From contig NC_050469.1 in NCBI RefSeq assembly GCF_013373865.1, positions 12,868,740 to 12,932,739 of the forward strand: a stretch of DNA of 64,000 nt, read 5' to 3'. The DNA comes from Monomorium pharaonis. Its lineage: Eukaryota; Arthropoda; Insecta; Hymenoptera; Formicidae. Every line of letters starts with the position of its first letter. Within the stretch, counting starts at the first letter, position 1. A model generated the notes under the pieces. It searched no databases. It was given only the letters and a program-made list of their open reading frames with translations, and was not told the origin of the DNA. The translations under genes were made by a program, and so were the position numbers. Of this stretch, positions 46,769 through 61,800 are shown piece by piece.

Positions 46769-49700
46769 ATGGAGATGGTCCGCTGGAATCTGCGGCGCGA
46801 CTCGAGCACCGCTCCGAAGTGCAGGCTCACTCGACTCGGAGTCACTTCGCCGGTATTTCACGCTCGCGACACACCCACCTGAGTCGGTGTGAGTGCAGCC
46901 TAAACAATGCGTTTTCCAGCTCCTCGGTATGCAGCTCCTCACTGACAGAGCTCCCTGCTGATCCCTCCTTCTCTCTTCTTTTCTTCTTTCGCTGAATTTC
47001 GCGCTCCCTTCCTCCTTTTCTCGCCCCATCTCCTCTCTTCTCTCTCTCTCTCTCTCTCTTTCTCTGTTTTTCGTCGTAGCCTCTCACTTTCTCTCCTCTT
47101 TCTCTCTTCTCTCCTTTCGCGCATTCTAACGTGACACGAAAGGCATAAGGACTCGCGCTCGAGGGGGAAGCGAGGGACTTCTTCAAGTGCGTCGACTCGG
47201 CACGAGAGTAGCTCTGGTACTCACGGTGTTCGTATGCGAGCGCCTCTAATTTTGCGCCGAATGAAGACATTCCGTTCTATCGCGATTTTTTTCAAAATTT
47301 TAGTCTCACGATTAACGTACACTTTTTGTATGAGAAGCGTATTATTTCGCGCTCGATGCTTCAGGAACTGTTTTGCTAACGGCTATAAGAGTCCGTCTTC
47401 GTATTCATCTTCTTGTTCAGTTTTTTCTCCCTTTTCTTCTTCTTCTTCGCTTCTCTTAGATGCCTCGACGTACAAATCTTTTGCAAATTCCGCCGCGCAG
47501 CCAGTTCCTGTTGTTTGGCGCTCTCTCTCTCGCATTGTCTCTTAATTCTCTAACTTAATAAACTGTGGATCATGCATCCGCCTCGACCGAGGTTTGTCCC
47601 CGGCTCAAGAGATTAATATTGTGCCCCGCGACACACAGTGCGCGTCACGGCGAGCGGCGCTGCGGGGACGGGGGATAGACAATAATTAACACCGCAGATT
47701 ATTAACGGCGTGAGGAAAGTTTAATGCCGTTGTAACGAGACGCGTGTTCGGACTCGTCCGAAATGACCGGGACACCGTGAATTTATTCATGAGTCCGGGA
47801 TGTCCAGGTGCGTCGCTCAGGTGCGAATGAATGCGCCCCATTGACCGCGGAGCATTTTTAACGAGAGAGACGCCGCCCAGTGAATGGTCCGAAAATGAAA
47901 CGCGCGAAACGCGTCCACCGGTCCTCGTAGGCCAGAGCCCGCGCCGATCCTTTCGTGGAGGAGGTCCATCCCGTTCTCCTTCTTTGAAACGTCGAGATCG
48001 CGATCGTGTCATCCCCGCACCCTCCCGCACGAATGCCCCAGTTTTCCCGCTTCAAAGCAAGATGCATCTCATGCGCGACACGTCCTAAAAGCCCGTAGTT
48101 ATTGCGGCTAACGCATTTTTTGGCACGCGTACAGAATTCCATTTGCGGAAGCCAGTTTTTTGCATTAGTATACATCGCAACGACCCAAATTGCAATCCTC
48201 GCGCTTTTTCCGCCGGAGCCCCCTTTTTTCCGGATCGCGCGATCGATATCCTCCCTCCTCCCCCCCCTCCCCGTGTGACATTTTTGCGATAGAATCTTAT
48301 CGCTTGTTTACCGCTGTTAAAGAATGCTCAACGATAAAAAAATTGGAAGAAATAAAAATGTATGTATATATACAACTTCGCAGAGAAGAATAATTGATCG
48401 AAGCTGTTACATTATAGTACAGTTGCAAGGCTTCTCAATTTCAAAAGTCTAATTTTTAACACACTAAATTCACCGAGCAAATAACTTTTTTTTTTTAGCG
48501 TTAATAATACCGTTCGGTCTCGCGTAATTTCACGTCCGTTATCCGAGTTACCGATATCGATTCGCTCCTTCCTAATCGATATCGTCGGTGCCGGCGACTG
48601 CGTTTATGTTTATGCGCGTCCGGTTGGAACGGTGACATTTTTTCACGTCGTAGCGGCATTTGCATCGAACGGCTCACAACCGACAGCGATTGCCTTACAA
48701 GAGACGAACGTATATCGCGATCTGATATGAACGTCACCTTCGTCGACGTGTCGCATTAAATCGGAATATCATGCGCAGAACCTAACTAATTTGATTTGTA
48801 TCTTGTTTGCGAAAATAGATAGGAAACATTTTAATAATTGAATTTCGTGGATATTTTAATTTACTCGATTCGGCAAAAGTTTCATATACAAAATTGTATT
48901 TCAACAATTTGGTTACCGCGCCGTAATCTCAAATTAATTTGCGAGATGTCGATCGCGCGGGGTTTTAAAAATAATCCATGCAGCTTGAAATCCGTTCCGC
49001 GAGTTAATTAAAAAAAAAAAACAACTATTTAGCTGGAAGCGTTGCGTATAAGCCCGACAATCTGATCCGCGCGCGAAAATCTTCGCGAACGGCGCGGGCG
49101 CGGCGCGGTGTTTTCTCCACCGGGATTCCCCGCGAGAAATAAAAAGACGGATGACAATTTTCGCGCGCGTACGTGCGGGACGCGCGGCCGATTTGCGCGG
49201 CCGCGAACGTAGCAGAGGCCCGGAGAAAGAGGCGATCAGATTCGAGGCGCATTCCCGCGATCGAACGTGTTTTCCTGACGCAGCTCCGCGCGCTTACACG
49301 TCAGTCGATCCCCGTCTCGTTACAGCGCGCGCGTTCTCCACGGTGCTGGGTATCGCGGCTCCGCTGTGTGTGACACAGCCACGGAATACCGATTGCTCAC
49401 TCTCCCATGGCGTTTCCTGTTCCGACCACGTATATCCCGTTTTCGAAATAAAAAAAAAAAAGCATACAGATGAAGAGAAATGCGTGCGGCCGCGCGGAAG
49501 GAGGAAGAGGACAGCGACGAGTTGTCGCGCGGGAAGGTGGAACAGCGAGAGAGATGGAGGCGAGCCGAGGGGTGGGAGAGGGTGCAGGGAGGAGGATATA
49601 GGTGGTGCAATGTGTGTGGACGATGAGGATCGGCGACGTTGTATATATGTACCGACGACACGCCTGCTGCCCATTGTTCACGTCTAGCGCATTATGCGCA

Positions 49701-52700
49701 TCATTCATGGCCTTTTACGCCGAGCCTCGCGTCAAGTTCATGCTAATTCTCTCTCTCTCTCTCTCTCTCTGTATCTCTATTTCACTCCGTGAGTTAATCT
49801 GGAGTCAGACAGATTCCACACGAGGAAAGGCTTTTGGAGGACTGGGCTCTCGACCTCGCACAGAGGACAGTCTCAAATCCCCGCCGAAGGAGACGCGCTG
49901 TAGTCCTTTATTCGAGCGAAACGCGGATCGATAGCGTTTCAGTTAGCGAGTGAAACGTTTCTTCTTAAGCTCCAGAAGATGTAAATATAGCGCCGGATTT
50001 ATATTTTCCTTTCAATTCGCGCGATTTTAATTGGGACCTCCTTTAGCAGAACCTGAATCTTACATTTAATTACTAAAGGCATTTTAATCGAATATCGAAT
50101 AGTCGCGATATTCTCCTTCCTAATTAAATGCAGGAAGTAAAATAAAATTAACATATGAAGATGTTTCGATATATTTTTGACATTCTTAGAATTATTTGGA
50201 GAATGAAATTTTTTTGAGAAATAACGTTTGTTCATTTCTTCTTTTCTCCTCTCTCTCTCTCTCTCTTTTCTATTTTCAAAGAGGAACGTTCAGAATTGAA
50301 TTTTCCTCAATAATTGTATACATTATTTATGGTCTTTTACACATCACGACGTACTTACGTGCAGGCACAGGTACACGCATTTTTGAACGCTACGCCGTTT
50401 TTGCGCCTCCGGGAAGGCAATAACTCCGTGCGAGTTCCTCCGACTACGAGCCGCTCTTCTGGAAGAGAGATCGGCTGCACAATTTATGGCGATTTAGGTC
50501 GGTTACGTTAGCCGCGGATAGCTCGGAGATATGCGTTTCTTTAAATATCGCAAAACTTAAAGGCGAGCTACGCAGCGCGGGACGCGCGCAATAAAGTGCA
50601 CGGTTAAGACAATAATGCCGTAATCTACCATCTTTCTTTATTTAGGGTACACGTTACAATGGCACCGCGTGCACGCGCGCTCGGTCGCTTCTGCCTGACC
50701 TACTATCGATACAATGACACAGAAAGTAAAAAGGATACGCTATTATTTCGTATTTGCAGAAATCTATCAACAATTTGAAAGCAGACGAATAGCGGATGCG
50801 GAGCTGCTGCATTATGAACGGGCATAGTGTCGGGAGATTAATCCAATTTTAACTTTGCATTTGCGATCGCGCGTGGAAAGCCAACGCAGCTCGATGAAAT
50901 TTTAACGTCGTTAAATAATGAGCTGCATATACACGGGATTAAATTAGATTGGACGTTTAACTTGCTCGTGAAGGGAAAGTAAAACGCGCCGACGAGTTCT
51001 TTCTGTTGTTCTTACCCCTCCACCCCCGCCCCGCCCAGACGCATCGCGCCTCTTGTACAACTCCCGCCGCTCGAGAACGATTTCCACGGGAACGTAGCAG
51101 ATGTACCTGAGACATTTGATAGTTCTCTCGTGCTCCCGCACCTATTCTACGAGCGTAAGATCATCACCGTCGCGAAAGGAAGCAGCGGGCGCTCGTTAAT
51201 TCCGTAAAAACACGCCGCGCGCCGACGATCGAATAATATTGTCCCATGGAAATTGTCGTTGGTTTTGCTCAGGAGAGGACGGCGTCGGCGGAAAGAGGGG
51301 GGGGGGGGGAGAGAAAAAAAACGGATTCTGTGTTCTAGAACCGTCATTGATGGAAAGTGTTTGGAAGGAAAGCGTCCGGTTTAACCGTTCGCACCCACTT
51401 GCCTATAGCTGGCGTCGCGACGCGAGAGAGGAGAGCACTCGTTTTAAAACGCGATACTCGAGATCCCACGCGTCGCACGTCGCTCAATTGAAATATATGT
51501 AGATAAAATAGAGATGCCGCACGCGGCGCCGTATCGCGTTACGTCGACTCGTATGTCGTTAACCACACCGCATTACGCGTGTTAGTCGTATGGGTGCATA
51601 GCGACTGCATTGCGGTTACGTGTATAATTAATTAATACGAGGGAGAGAAGACGCTGAAGAGAGAAAGGGAGAGAGAGAGAGAGAGAGGAGAGGGGGGAGT
51701 AAAGACACATTGTTTCGAGAAAGAGAGACGCGTCTGAAGGTGTGTTATCTTATCGCGCGTAAAGATTGCTTAACTGTTAACGGGGATGCAGTTATCTCGA
51801 AATGTTTTCCCGTAAGATCACAGAAATACCTGAACTCGTTTGTTATATTCTCTCTCTCTCTCTCTTTTTTTTTTTTTTTACGCAACCGCCTCGATCGTTT
51901 CGTCGCAATCTCCGGCTCTACGGCGGAAGCTCGCGCTGGATGGATTTTACCGACGTTGTAATGGGAGAAGTTATACGTAGAGCGAGATTGATTTATTATT
52001 TACCTTTAATAACGGCGGCAAATTGTAGAATAATTTTATCAGTATTTGCAATTTAATTCACGGAACACGACGCAGCGTGAGTTTATTCGACATGATAATG
52101 GCGCGGGGCCCTGTCTGAATTATGCACACACTTTCTCGCTGTGAAACAGCTGTAAACAGTTCCGTAAACAGCTCCGTGTACAGTCGCCTGTTGCGACACC
52201 ATCGACATCTCGAGTGTAAACGCGAACGCGCGTAAATCGTCTTCGTCGTCCAATCCTGTCGTAAATCTCGGGACTGTTAGACGCGACGTTACTCCATCAT
52301 TTTCACTGAGCTCTTATACATACGGGTGCGGGGCGTAGCGATTTCGTTCTCGAGACGAATTGATTTTACGTTTTCCACTCGGGGTGGCCCGCCACCGCTG
52401 GAGTTAGAATCGTGAGAGGGGGGGGAGGGGAGGGGAGAGAAAAAACTGGGCGACAGCAAACAGACAAACATACCACCGGCATGTCTCGCGAAATTTGATA
52501 AAAATGTTACGTGTTGTCGGAACTACACGCGCGTTACGCCTTTCAGCGCTTCTAGTCGAATTAATTTCTCGGGAACCGAATGAAAAACAAATTGCATCTC
52601 GCATACACGTCGTAGATACGGTAAAGGTGATCACTCTGACGCGCGCGTCGATTAAGTCGCCGAGCGAATCGGCTGATCCGCATCCGAAATATCCCGCCCC

Positions 52701-53861
52701 GGAATATAGACCCGCGAAGGAGACGAGGAACCGCATGACCTACATCGGTGAGGATCGTATCGGATCCAATCATATTCGTAACTTATCGCCCCGGCGACCT
52801 ATTTACGCCCTTATCGCCAATCCTCGAATGGAGAAAAGCGGCGATGATTCTGGAAATAGCAGCCGGACAATGGCGGCTTACGGCGGCGAAGGGAGACGAG
52901 TCGCAGACGGAAACCACTCTCGGCACCCGATCATCGCGGGGGGCAGTCGAACTTCGCTTCCAACCAAGAAGTTGCAGTCGAGCAGTTGCGCGGTGCAGTT
53001 TGTAGAACGCTGTGAGTTTCCACTCTCGCGATTGTGCGTCGCGACGTAAACGGACGGAGGGGGGGGGGAGGGGAGTTTCGCTCTCGAGGCCCCGAGTTTA
53101 AAGGCTGTTTATCAGATAAACCGAAAATACGACGGGGAAAACTTTAAATGGGTGGATGCGACCCGGTCGTAGGTTCCCTCTCGGGAAATAAAATTGTTCG
53201 AAGAGGGATTGAATTCGTCGCGAAAATACAATTTCTCTTCCCCCCTCCCCTCCGTCTTTGTCCTTCGCGCAGCGATGTGCGACCGCCGCGAAATTTATTG
53301 TCGCTCGTGGAATAACATTCATCGAAATCATCTCTCTTCCGGTACATTTATTATTCCGGCGCACCAAGTGTACCCGTCGCGTAAGCAGGGTGTCGTCTTT
53401 CGTCGTGCGCTGTCTCTAATTTTTCGCTTTGCGATGCGCTACGACGTCGCCTGAAAATCGTCCGCTGAGACGTCGTCGGCGAGAAATTCGGCCCAAAGTT
53501 CGACGTCCAAAGTGCAGAGTGTGTGTGTGTGTGTAAGTTCCTCTCGAAACGCGGAAACGTATAACGTGCGGGGTTAATCTAAAAAACCGCGCGCGGGTAA
53601 AAAGCTGCACGCGAGTCGCGCGGGGGGGGGGGAGGGGTGGCGAATAATGGGGCTCCGCGGCCGTTGACGGGAACGGTCGTTAATCAAGCCGATTAATTGA
53701 GCACCGCGGCCGCGCGGATGCCTCGCCTCGTGGAAAACGGTACTTTAAATACATAGCATAGCCTACCGATCCCGGCGATATAACGAGGCACCGCAGCACA
53801 ACGCAACGAGGTATCTGGGAAATGGAGCATTTCGCCGATGCATCGCGTTTCCTCTGCCGTT

Positions 53862-53886
53862 GCCGCCGCCGCCGCCGCCGCGGCGG
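53862..53886. repeat. (CCG)n trinucleotide repeat
   Basis: Eight CCG units end in a palindromic CCGCGG, followed by GAGC repeats. No gene context supports coding use. Confidence 0.8.
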
Positions 53887-56800
53887 CGAGCGAGCGAGCG
53901 CGATGATGATAGTCGCGGCAATCGTGTACGTATACATCAGCCGTCACGTACAATTGCAATAATAACGCCGTGGGGTAATGTCAGATCGAACGATGACCCG
54001 ACGTTGTTTACGTTGACCTTTTTGTACGCTTCGGGACTCGAATCGTAATTGATTTTCCGCGCGTAACGCAACTGCGATACAGTTCAATCGCGTCAGACAC
54101 ATCGGGGGCCCCTTTCATCTTTCTCCCGTTATTTAAATAGCGAGAGATTATAAAGCGGCGGATATCCCGCTTCGAGGCACTTGCAAATTAAGTTCAGAAG
54201 GAGAGAAAGAAAAGGTTGGGTTTTTTTTTTTTATATCCGACAGAAACAAAGGGAATTAAAGGAACCAAATCGGTGACCGAGTGAGATTTTAGACGAAGCT
54301 AAAATGTGAAAAGTGCTTGAGGTTATTTCTGGGATTGGAAATTATTAATTTGCCTTTATAAGCTGTGGAAGGAAGATTATTAATGTGCATTGCACGTGGA
54401 AGACGATGATATGCGTCAGGTCGATTTCGATTTCACCTGGAGCGCCTTTTGGCGTGACGTTCTCATTGTCCTCCACTTAGGTACGAATCGGGGTTAAGCA
54501 TTTTTTTTTTTTTCGCCTTTTACGCAGTCCGCTCACATATCGCGCCATGAGAGCCACTGACCTCACTGTCAAGGTTGGGACCACGGCGCTAATTGAAAGT
54601 TCATTACAGCGTCTATACCGTTCTTTGGCATAAACTCAAATCCAATCAACAGCGCGCGCGTATACGGTACATCGATGTGTAATTGCTCAAGCACATTCCC
54701 GTAATGAATTCCGTGTTCCACTTAGTTCCGGCTATTGCTCTCGCTATTTCGCTAATTCACCCGCGTCGCCCGCTGTCCACAGAAAGTATAGTGGGATATA
54801 CCGAGGTTGTTCTATGCCCGTACACGCGGAGATTGCAATCAGCTCATCGCGACCGCACGAAATCCGAACAAGCCCCTTCGCACTTTCGAGCCACGCCGGT
54901 CGCCCGCGCCTCGGCTCTCGGAAAGTTAACGGAGTTAACGATCGGCCGACATGTTGATAAAAATGTAGCGGCGAGATTATTCGCGGAGGAAACATTTGAC
55001 GAATTAATACCGGCTTTCCGCACGGAATATATATAACGATATTTTGCGCTGCATACGGTTCTCTAAGGGCACTAATTGGATCTCCCAGTACAAAGATTTA
55101 TTTTTATTACGGGGTCTCGTGAAACGTCTCGTGTAACAAAAAGAATCATCATTTACAACAGATAGTTTAAGAAGATTAATGTGCCTCGCAAAGGACAATG
55201 AGATTACGAATAACGAGCGCTGCATTAAGATGTAATAATAAAGTTGACAAATACGAGCGTAATTACCTTAATGAGATTTGGCTCGGTGCGGGGCAAAAAA
55301 TTTTCGCGCCACCCAAAGTGAACTTTGAATACAATTTGCAGAGTTCACGAAATTTGTGACGCGGGAGTTTCTCTACTTCAAACGACATTGTCACTTCTCG
55401 GGCTCGGGGATAATTCCGATTGCACGTTTTCTAGCCACCTTTTCACGACTGCGAATAACATGTGAAGAAGATAAAAACTTGAGATTAAAAACTTCAATCT
55501 TCTCTTTATACACGTACTGTAAAAATGTTATGTAAAACAACTACGATGGTAGATATTTTTACTTGCGTACTGGAAAATTTTTTGTTTAAACGCGCGAAAA
55601 TTTACAACCATTACAGTGGGTTTTCAAGTTACCCAACTACCACCGGTTGTGATTTTTACGCGAACCTTTTTTGCGGTGCGCGTAATAAGGCGCTGCGAGG
55701 CAAGGGAAAAAATATTCTTTATTCATTTTCGTGGCGACGAACGCGATATCCCAGCGCAACTTCTCGCGTTCAGCATCGCCGAAGGCCGGTCGTGGAATTT
55801 AAGAGAGTTTCGTCTGCGCGTTCTCTCGTAGCGACCTTCACAATGGAAGCGTTCAGGGGAAAAGCCGGGAGCCCCGGGCAGAGGATTACCTGCCGCCGCT
55901 ATTTGCTCGTACCTGACGTACCATTGTCGGACCTGGGATTCCGCCCGCCCCTCCCCCCTCTCCCCCTTTCCTCGCCGCCTCAAACTTTCTCAAGAATTCC
56001 GTGATGCACGCGGCGCGCCGTCGTGCATAGCTGCGTCGTCGTCCCGATACGCATCGCCGTAATCGTTAAGTGCACGGTCGGACCGTGTTTGGGACCCGAC
56101 CGCCTCCCTCTCCTATTACTCCAGGTAGGGTGGGTCCACCGATACATGTGTGCGTGCGTGCGTGCGTGTGCTCGCACCTGCGTTTCCTGTCGCTCGGCCG
56201 CGGATCGTGAACGCCCGCGCACCTGACGCACCGGAAGACTCGTCGCTGACGCGAGAGACTCACGGCCCATTTCTTTCTACAAAACAGAAATGCCAAGTCG
56301 CGAACACGGGACATCCTCGGGTGGAACGAGGTGAAGGGACGAAAGGGAAGGAAGAGGAGGGGGGGGGGAGGGGAAACGACGTCCCCGATTAGGAGAGCGC
56401 GGCTAATCGGGGAGGAAGAAAAAAGTGAATTTCCCGTGTTTTCGCTTCCGCCGCTTCGCTCGTTTTGTTTACCAATAAGTTGTTTGTCCTTCTTCTTGAT
56501 GGCCGGCGCTTACTCGTATTGGCCGCTCGAAAGCACGGTCGAACGGACGGACTCTCGCGCAAGAGAGTCGTCGCGCTTTAATTCCTGCGATTTTCATGGG
56601 CGTATATGGGACGTGTCATAGATAAGAGGAGCGCGACGGACTCCCAGAAGAGCGCCGGAGGGACGTTACAAAGTGCCTTTGCGAAAAAGTTCTCTCTCTC
56701 TCGTCTTACGCTCCCTCTGTCACGAGAAAGTAGATTTTATGACACGGCGAAAGAATCGCCGGTGACGGGGGGGAGGGAGAGGGGTAACGATTTTTCATCC

Positions 56801-58506
56801 GCTCGATCAGAAAAGCGAGGGCCCGCGCGGGAGCGCTTTTACCCCTTTCAAAAGGACCTCAATTACCGCCGAGGGAATACCCCCCCCCCTCCCCGACGCC
56901 GTCGAGGCTGCCGCTTTGAGAGAATCGCACCGTCATTCCTCGTCGTCGTCACCTGCCGCGTAATCGCATCTCGCGCGCGCTTTGTGGGACGCGCGAGGAA
57001 CGCGCGCCGCGCACGCTGGAATTACCGCCGGCAGATCAATGAGTTTTTAGGTCAAGGATCGGATATAGTTAGCCGATTCTATTACGGCGGACGGGAGCTG
57101 GCTGGCTGGCTAGGTTAGCTGGCTATAGCTAGCGAGACGTAGAGTTTCGCTCGCTCCCCGACTCCTCCCGCGATGTCACGCGGTCGTCGTCGCCAGCCCT
57201 CGCGAAAATCTCCTACGTGTTCGATCCTGCCGATTGTCGATCGTCCGCGATATCTCGATATCTCGACTGGAGCGCAACGCGCGCTTATAAACGTACCCAC
57301 ACCGTCGTCACGGTCGATTCGATTTCCGCACCGAACGCGTGTGTCTGACGTCACGACGTGATGTCCCGTGACGTCGCGGGGCGAGACTGGCGGATGATGC
57401 GTCACGCTCGAGGAAGATTGTATCGGCGCGCGAGAAACGTGAAGCCGATCGTCGTCGTGTCCTCCTCGTCGTCCCGTGAAAAGGCGTTGCGTGGTGCGCG
57501 CGCGAGAGAGAGAAAGGGACGGTTCTCTCTTTCTCTCTCTCTTGCCGGCTGTCTCCTTTATTTGCCGCAAGTGACTCATCGAAGGGGTTGTCTATCGCGT
57601 GTGTAATCGAGCACATGTTAACTCCCGGGGGTGCCGCCTCCCCCCCCCTCCCCCCTGCGCCGCGTGCACGCGCGTATACACGTATTCGCGGCTCGAATAA
57701 AGCGCCTCAGGTGCAACGCACGCGCGCACGCACACGCGTTACGCGCCGCGCTGATACGTACGCATTCGGTATAAATAGATGATAATACGACATACGATAC
57801 CCGAGACCGCGCTTTGCGAACGCGACAGCATAGGGGAGGAAAGTATCCGGGCGAGTTTAATTCGGCGAGTCGATCGATACAGATGGAGAAATCTGAAATA
57901 TATTTGACATTTATTTTTCGTATGACATTTATATTTCTGCTTCGGTTATCTTAAGGATTCTCAAGGAGGGCCAAACTATCTCTCTCTCTCTCTCCTCGCG
58001 GACAGATTTTCAGTTAATATCGAATTAAATTCCCCTCCCCCTCTCCGTCCCGTAACACACGTCTTTCGATTATAAAGTGGAAGTGAAGTTATTTCTCACA
58101 TTTAGTTAATAGACACGGCGGAAAGGAGGAAGCCCGTACCTCTAAACAGTGCCATCCCTCTGGGATTAAACGAGGCGATAAATCCGGACGTCGCGCATTT
58201 ATGCATGAAACAATCGGGCCGGAGTACCGGGCGCGCGCTCCGAAATTCGTCGTCGTCGTCTCTACCTCGAGACGGGCGACGCGTTATCGCGACTACTCGT
58301 CGCGCGCGTATTATGCGCACGCACGAATGGCATCGCGCCTTATTACACGCGCACTTGCGCGTACGTGCGTACCTACAATATACGTGTATGTACACGTACG
58401 TGGCAAGGCGAGCCGCTTCGAGATAAGCTCTCGATATCAAAACGCCAACGCACCGATAAGGCGCATTCCAGCCGCGGCGCACAGTTGTACGCGCGCGCGC
58501 GGCGCC

Positions 58507-58545
58507 CGTCGTCGTTATCGTCGTCGTCGTCGCCGTCGTCGTCGT
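58507..58545. repeat. (CGT)n trinucleotide repeat
   Basis: Imperfect CGT/CGC units upstream of the candidate cysteine-rich exon at 58718. Confidence 0.8.
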
Positions 58546-58717
58546 TGACTCTTTTTCCTTTTTTTTTTTTTTCCGCGCTCGTCTCCCGCGCCGGTCACCT
58601 TTTACACGCACGCGGTGGTTCCGCGCAATCCGCGCGCGTCATCGATAACTTTTTTCCCCGATAGATCTCATCCGCCCGCACCTCCTCCTCCTCACCGGCG
58701 GCGGCGGGCGCGGCGCC

Positions 58718-58818
58718 ATGGCGATGTGGATCGACCTGAACCGGGCGTGTGACCCGTGCAAGGCATGCTGGGCATGCCTCGCTCCGCGGCTCCGTGGCGG
58801 AGTTTCCATTCTTTGCAG
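58718..58818 (+). other. Possible cysteine-rich alternative first exon
   Basis: An ATG in an excellent initiation context (GGCGCCATGG) opens a short frame, MAMWIDLNRACDPC followed by KACWACLAPRL. It holds four Cys in ten residues and ends at TTTGCAG|GTAAAA, a usable donor in phase 2. The last secure PDZ-gene exon also ends in phase 2, so both could splice to the same downstream exon outside the window. Cys clusters near a start are typical palmitoylation sites. The TTTCCATTCTTTGCAG end also resembles an acceptor, so the donor reading is uncertain. Only 33 codons support it. Confidence 0.25.
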
Positions 58819-61800
58819 GTAAAACGGCGTACGTACGGTGACGAGAGAGAGAGAGAGAGAGAAAGGAATTCACGTGATCGCAATTCGAATAATTAAACCC
58901 GTCGCTCTCCCGGAGATAGCGAGGGAAGAAATTCATCTCTCCAGCGGGACGAACAACGTTCCTGTCGTCGATTGATCTTCGTGTCGATTTCACGTCGTAA
59001 TGCCAGAATTAATGGGACACGGTCGCCTAACTTAGCCCACGCGTTTGATCGATACATCGCGATTAGTTCACGCTTTTGTTTCCCCGAATCGCATCGAATA
59101 TGACTCATTCGATTTCTCACGGACGATAATCACGCGCACGGATTTCAATTTCATTAAAGTTTCGACGGGCCCCGAACGCCTCGTTGAAGTTTAAGAATGT
59201 TAAGTTAAAGATCGCCGATGAATATCTGAGCTATTAATATCGCAAACTTCCCGTCCTTCTCTTCCCACCCATCCCCTCCCCGCGCTCCGCGTTCGTATCT
59301 TCCGACGATATCGTCGGCGGGCATGGCGCCTTGACAAACCGCGATGTTTGCGAGCGCAATAAATTTTCACGCATTAGCCGATTTAATTAAAGTGTCGCCC
59401 GTGCGGACGCGCGCGCGCGCCGGGTGCATTTTCATGGCGTTGCCGCAGTAACTGTATATCCGCTAATATCCCTTCGTAGATTAAGTGAGATTGTATAAAA
59501 CGTCGGACGGGCGTGCACGGCGAGCACAGGCCGGGCCCCGTTCTTCCCGCTACACTTCCGCTTCCGTTTCCTCGGCTATATTAACGTTGTTGTACGCCTG
59601 GCAATCCGCCGGCAGACAAGGGTCGATTGTTTCGCGATTTCTTCTACCTGCGCCCGCAAACGTCAAAGAGAGACGACGGTAATCCGAAAAAAAAGCACTC
59701 GCCCCCTTTGCTTCCCCCTTCTCTCGAGCTCTTTGCGGACGGTTGAAAAAATCTCGGATGGCCGGTGCATGACTTTTCCTAAATTCGTGCCTTTCGACCG
59801 ACGTCACGGATCCTCAGAGGGGTACGGTTGGAGAGAAGTCGGATATTAAACGGAACTATTTGCGCCGGAAACAGAGCGCCTCTTCCTACAAAGCGGTCTA
59901 ACGTTACCGTACGTCCCCTTTGAAACCACGCGCTGTATACGTTAGTAAAATAAAACATTAATAACGCAATGGGACGTAAAGATGAAACTTTAAAGGGGAC
60001 ACTCCGGAAAGTACCGTTATTACCAGTGCCATATAGTACGAAAGTTGAACGAGGCGAACGCAGTTATCCTGGATCACCCTGTACGTAGAGTCGATACACT
60101 GATTCCTTGGATCGACCAACCGTAAAACCATCAAAAGGATACGCTCGCTGCAATATCGCGAATTGAAGCTCAGTCAATACTGAGGACCGTCAGAAGATTA
60201 AAGCACATCGGATAATACACAAAAAGAAAATTAGTACCAATTCACAACGATCACTGTCTCACATGTAAGCAGGAATATAAAGTCTCCTTTGAAGAGCTAA
60301 TAATCTCATAATTTCAGCAAAGTATTTATTTCAATATTATAATAGTCATCTAAAGAATATGACGATAATATTTTTAAAAAAATTATAATCTTGGTTTGAA
60401 GATATTGTAATTCGAGTATTTTTTCCTCGTGACAATTATTTTTAAGTAAAAAAACAAATATATATTTTTTGTGAACAAATTATATCTGTTCAAGACCATC
60501 AAATTTCTTAAAGATAATTTTATATTTTTGCCATACACGTGTGAGATAATAAATGTAGATTTGGGACTAATTTTTTTCTGCGTACGTATCCGGCGGTTAT
60601 CTCGGTTGGTGTTTCAAGATTACGCGTCAAATTTATTTTTCCGCTTCTTCAGCGACAAGCGGCAGCTCGCCGTTGACTCCAGATGCGTAATACAAGGGGG
60701 AAAAATATGCGAATTAGTCGTCCATTAGGTCCTCTCGTGAAGGACGCTAATGATCCCCGGTACACGATTCGAATTTAGCGGGACGGCCGTATATATTGGA
60801 GCTTTCTTTCGGGCGTCAGTTTCTTTCTGCGCCGGTCGCTGGACCACCTACGAGTGCAAACGAGCGACCGTCCCGCTACGCCTACCATTACCGAGAACCT
60901 CGGGGTCCTCGGCGACGGAACCACTTGAGACGAAAAGATATTAGGTACGGATTTAGGGGATTCCGTAGCCACGCGGGGCGACTTCTGGACGACGAATTCC
61001 CGAGACGCGAATCTGGTTTCACTCGAGGGAAAGAACCCGCGGAGGGGGGGGGGGAGGACCATTGTCCTTCGGACGCCCATAAAGTACCCGGTCGGATCTC
61101 GTAACTCGAGTCCTCGAGTGTGCGCACATGTTGCCGACGGGGGTAGGTATGTGACGTCGTCCGCGCGGCCTGAAATTTTCGAAACGCGCCAGAAGCGCGC
61201 GGTGTAGAATTCGCCTCTCTCGGGACCGACCGCCGACAAAGGGCGGGCGCTTTGCCGCTGCTCTCGGCCTCAAAAATCGACACGCTGTGAAACGCAAAAC
61301 GCCCGGAGTCGCCGCGCGCGGCGTAATGCGGTTTGTAATAGTGACCTCACACATATGTACGCAACCGTTGCCCGTTATAAAGAGGCGTAGCCGGGTATGC
61401 CCCTCTCGCGCCGAAAGGTAAAAGTCAATTCGGTATCGCGGTTGACGCTGCGCCCGCGGGTTCGACGACCCGGGGGGAATCGGTAGGCAAACAGTATCGA
61501 TAGTTGAGTTAATCTGTCCGGACGGGCGCGACGAATGCGCTCCTGACGGTCAACACTGTCTGACAATGTCTATATGTCGATCGATATGATTGAACCGCGC
61601 GAGTTTTACACCCGTGTCGATCGACCGTGTTCTCGATGTCGATCCGAAAAGAGATGTTTGCTTTAAGAGGTTTTGAACGATTTCACTTAATTCGAGAGGA
61701 ATCCAGCAGCCCTAATGTAAATTGACTCCTAAATGCGCATCGTCGAAAAAATTTCTTTTTAGATGTCCTTCACCATATATAATGGCAAATTACTGACAAT

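Noticed and set aside
54683..55036. 117-residue plus-strand frame
   Set aside because: A similar-length frame is open on the other strand and no motif is recognisable.
60651..60728. Possible terminal exon (DKRQLAVDSRCVIQGG...) behind a strong acceptor CTTCTTCAG
   Set aside because: It is phase-compatible with the donor at 45205, but it is only 26 codons, without homology or a clear polyadenylation signal, so a chance acceptor is as likely.
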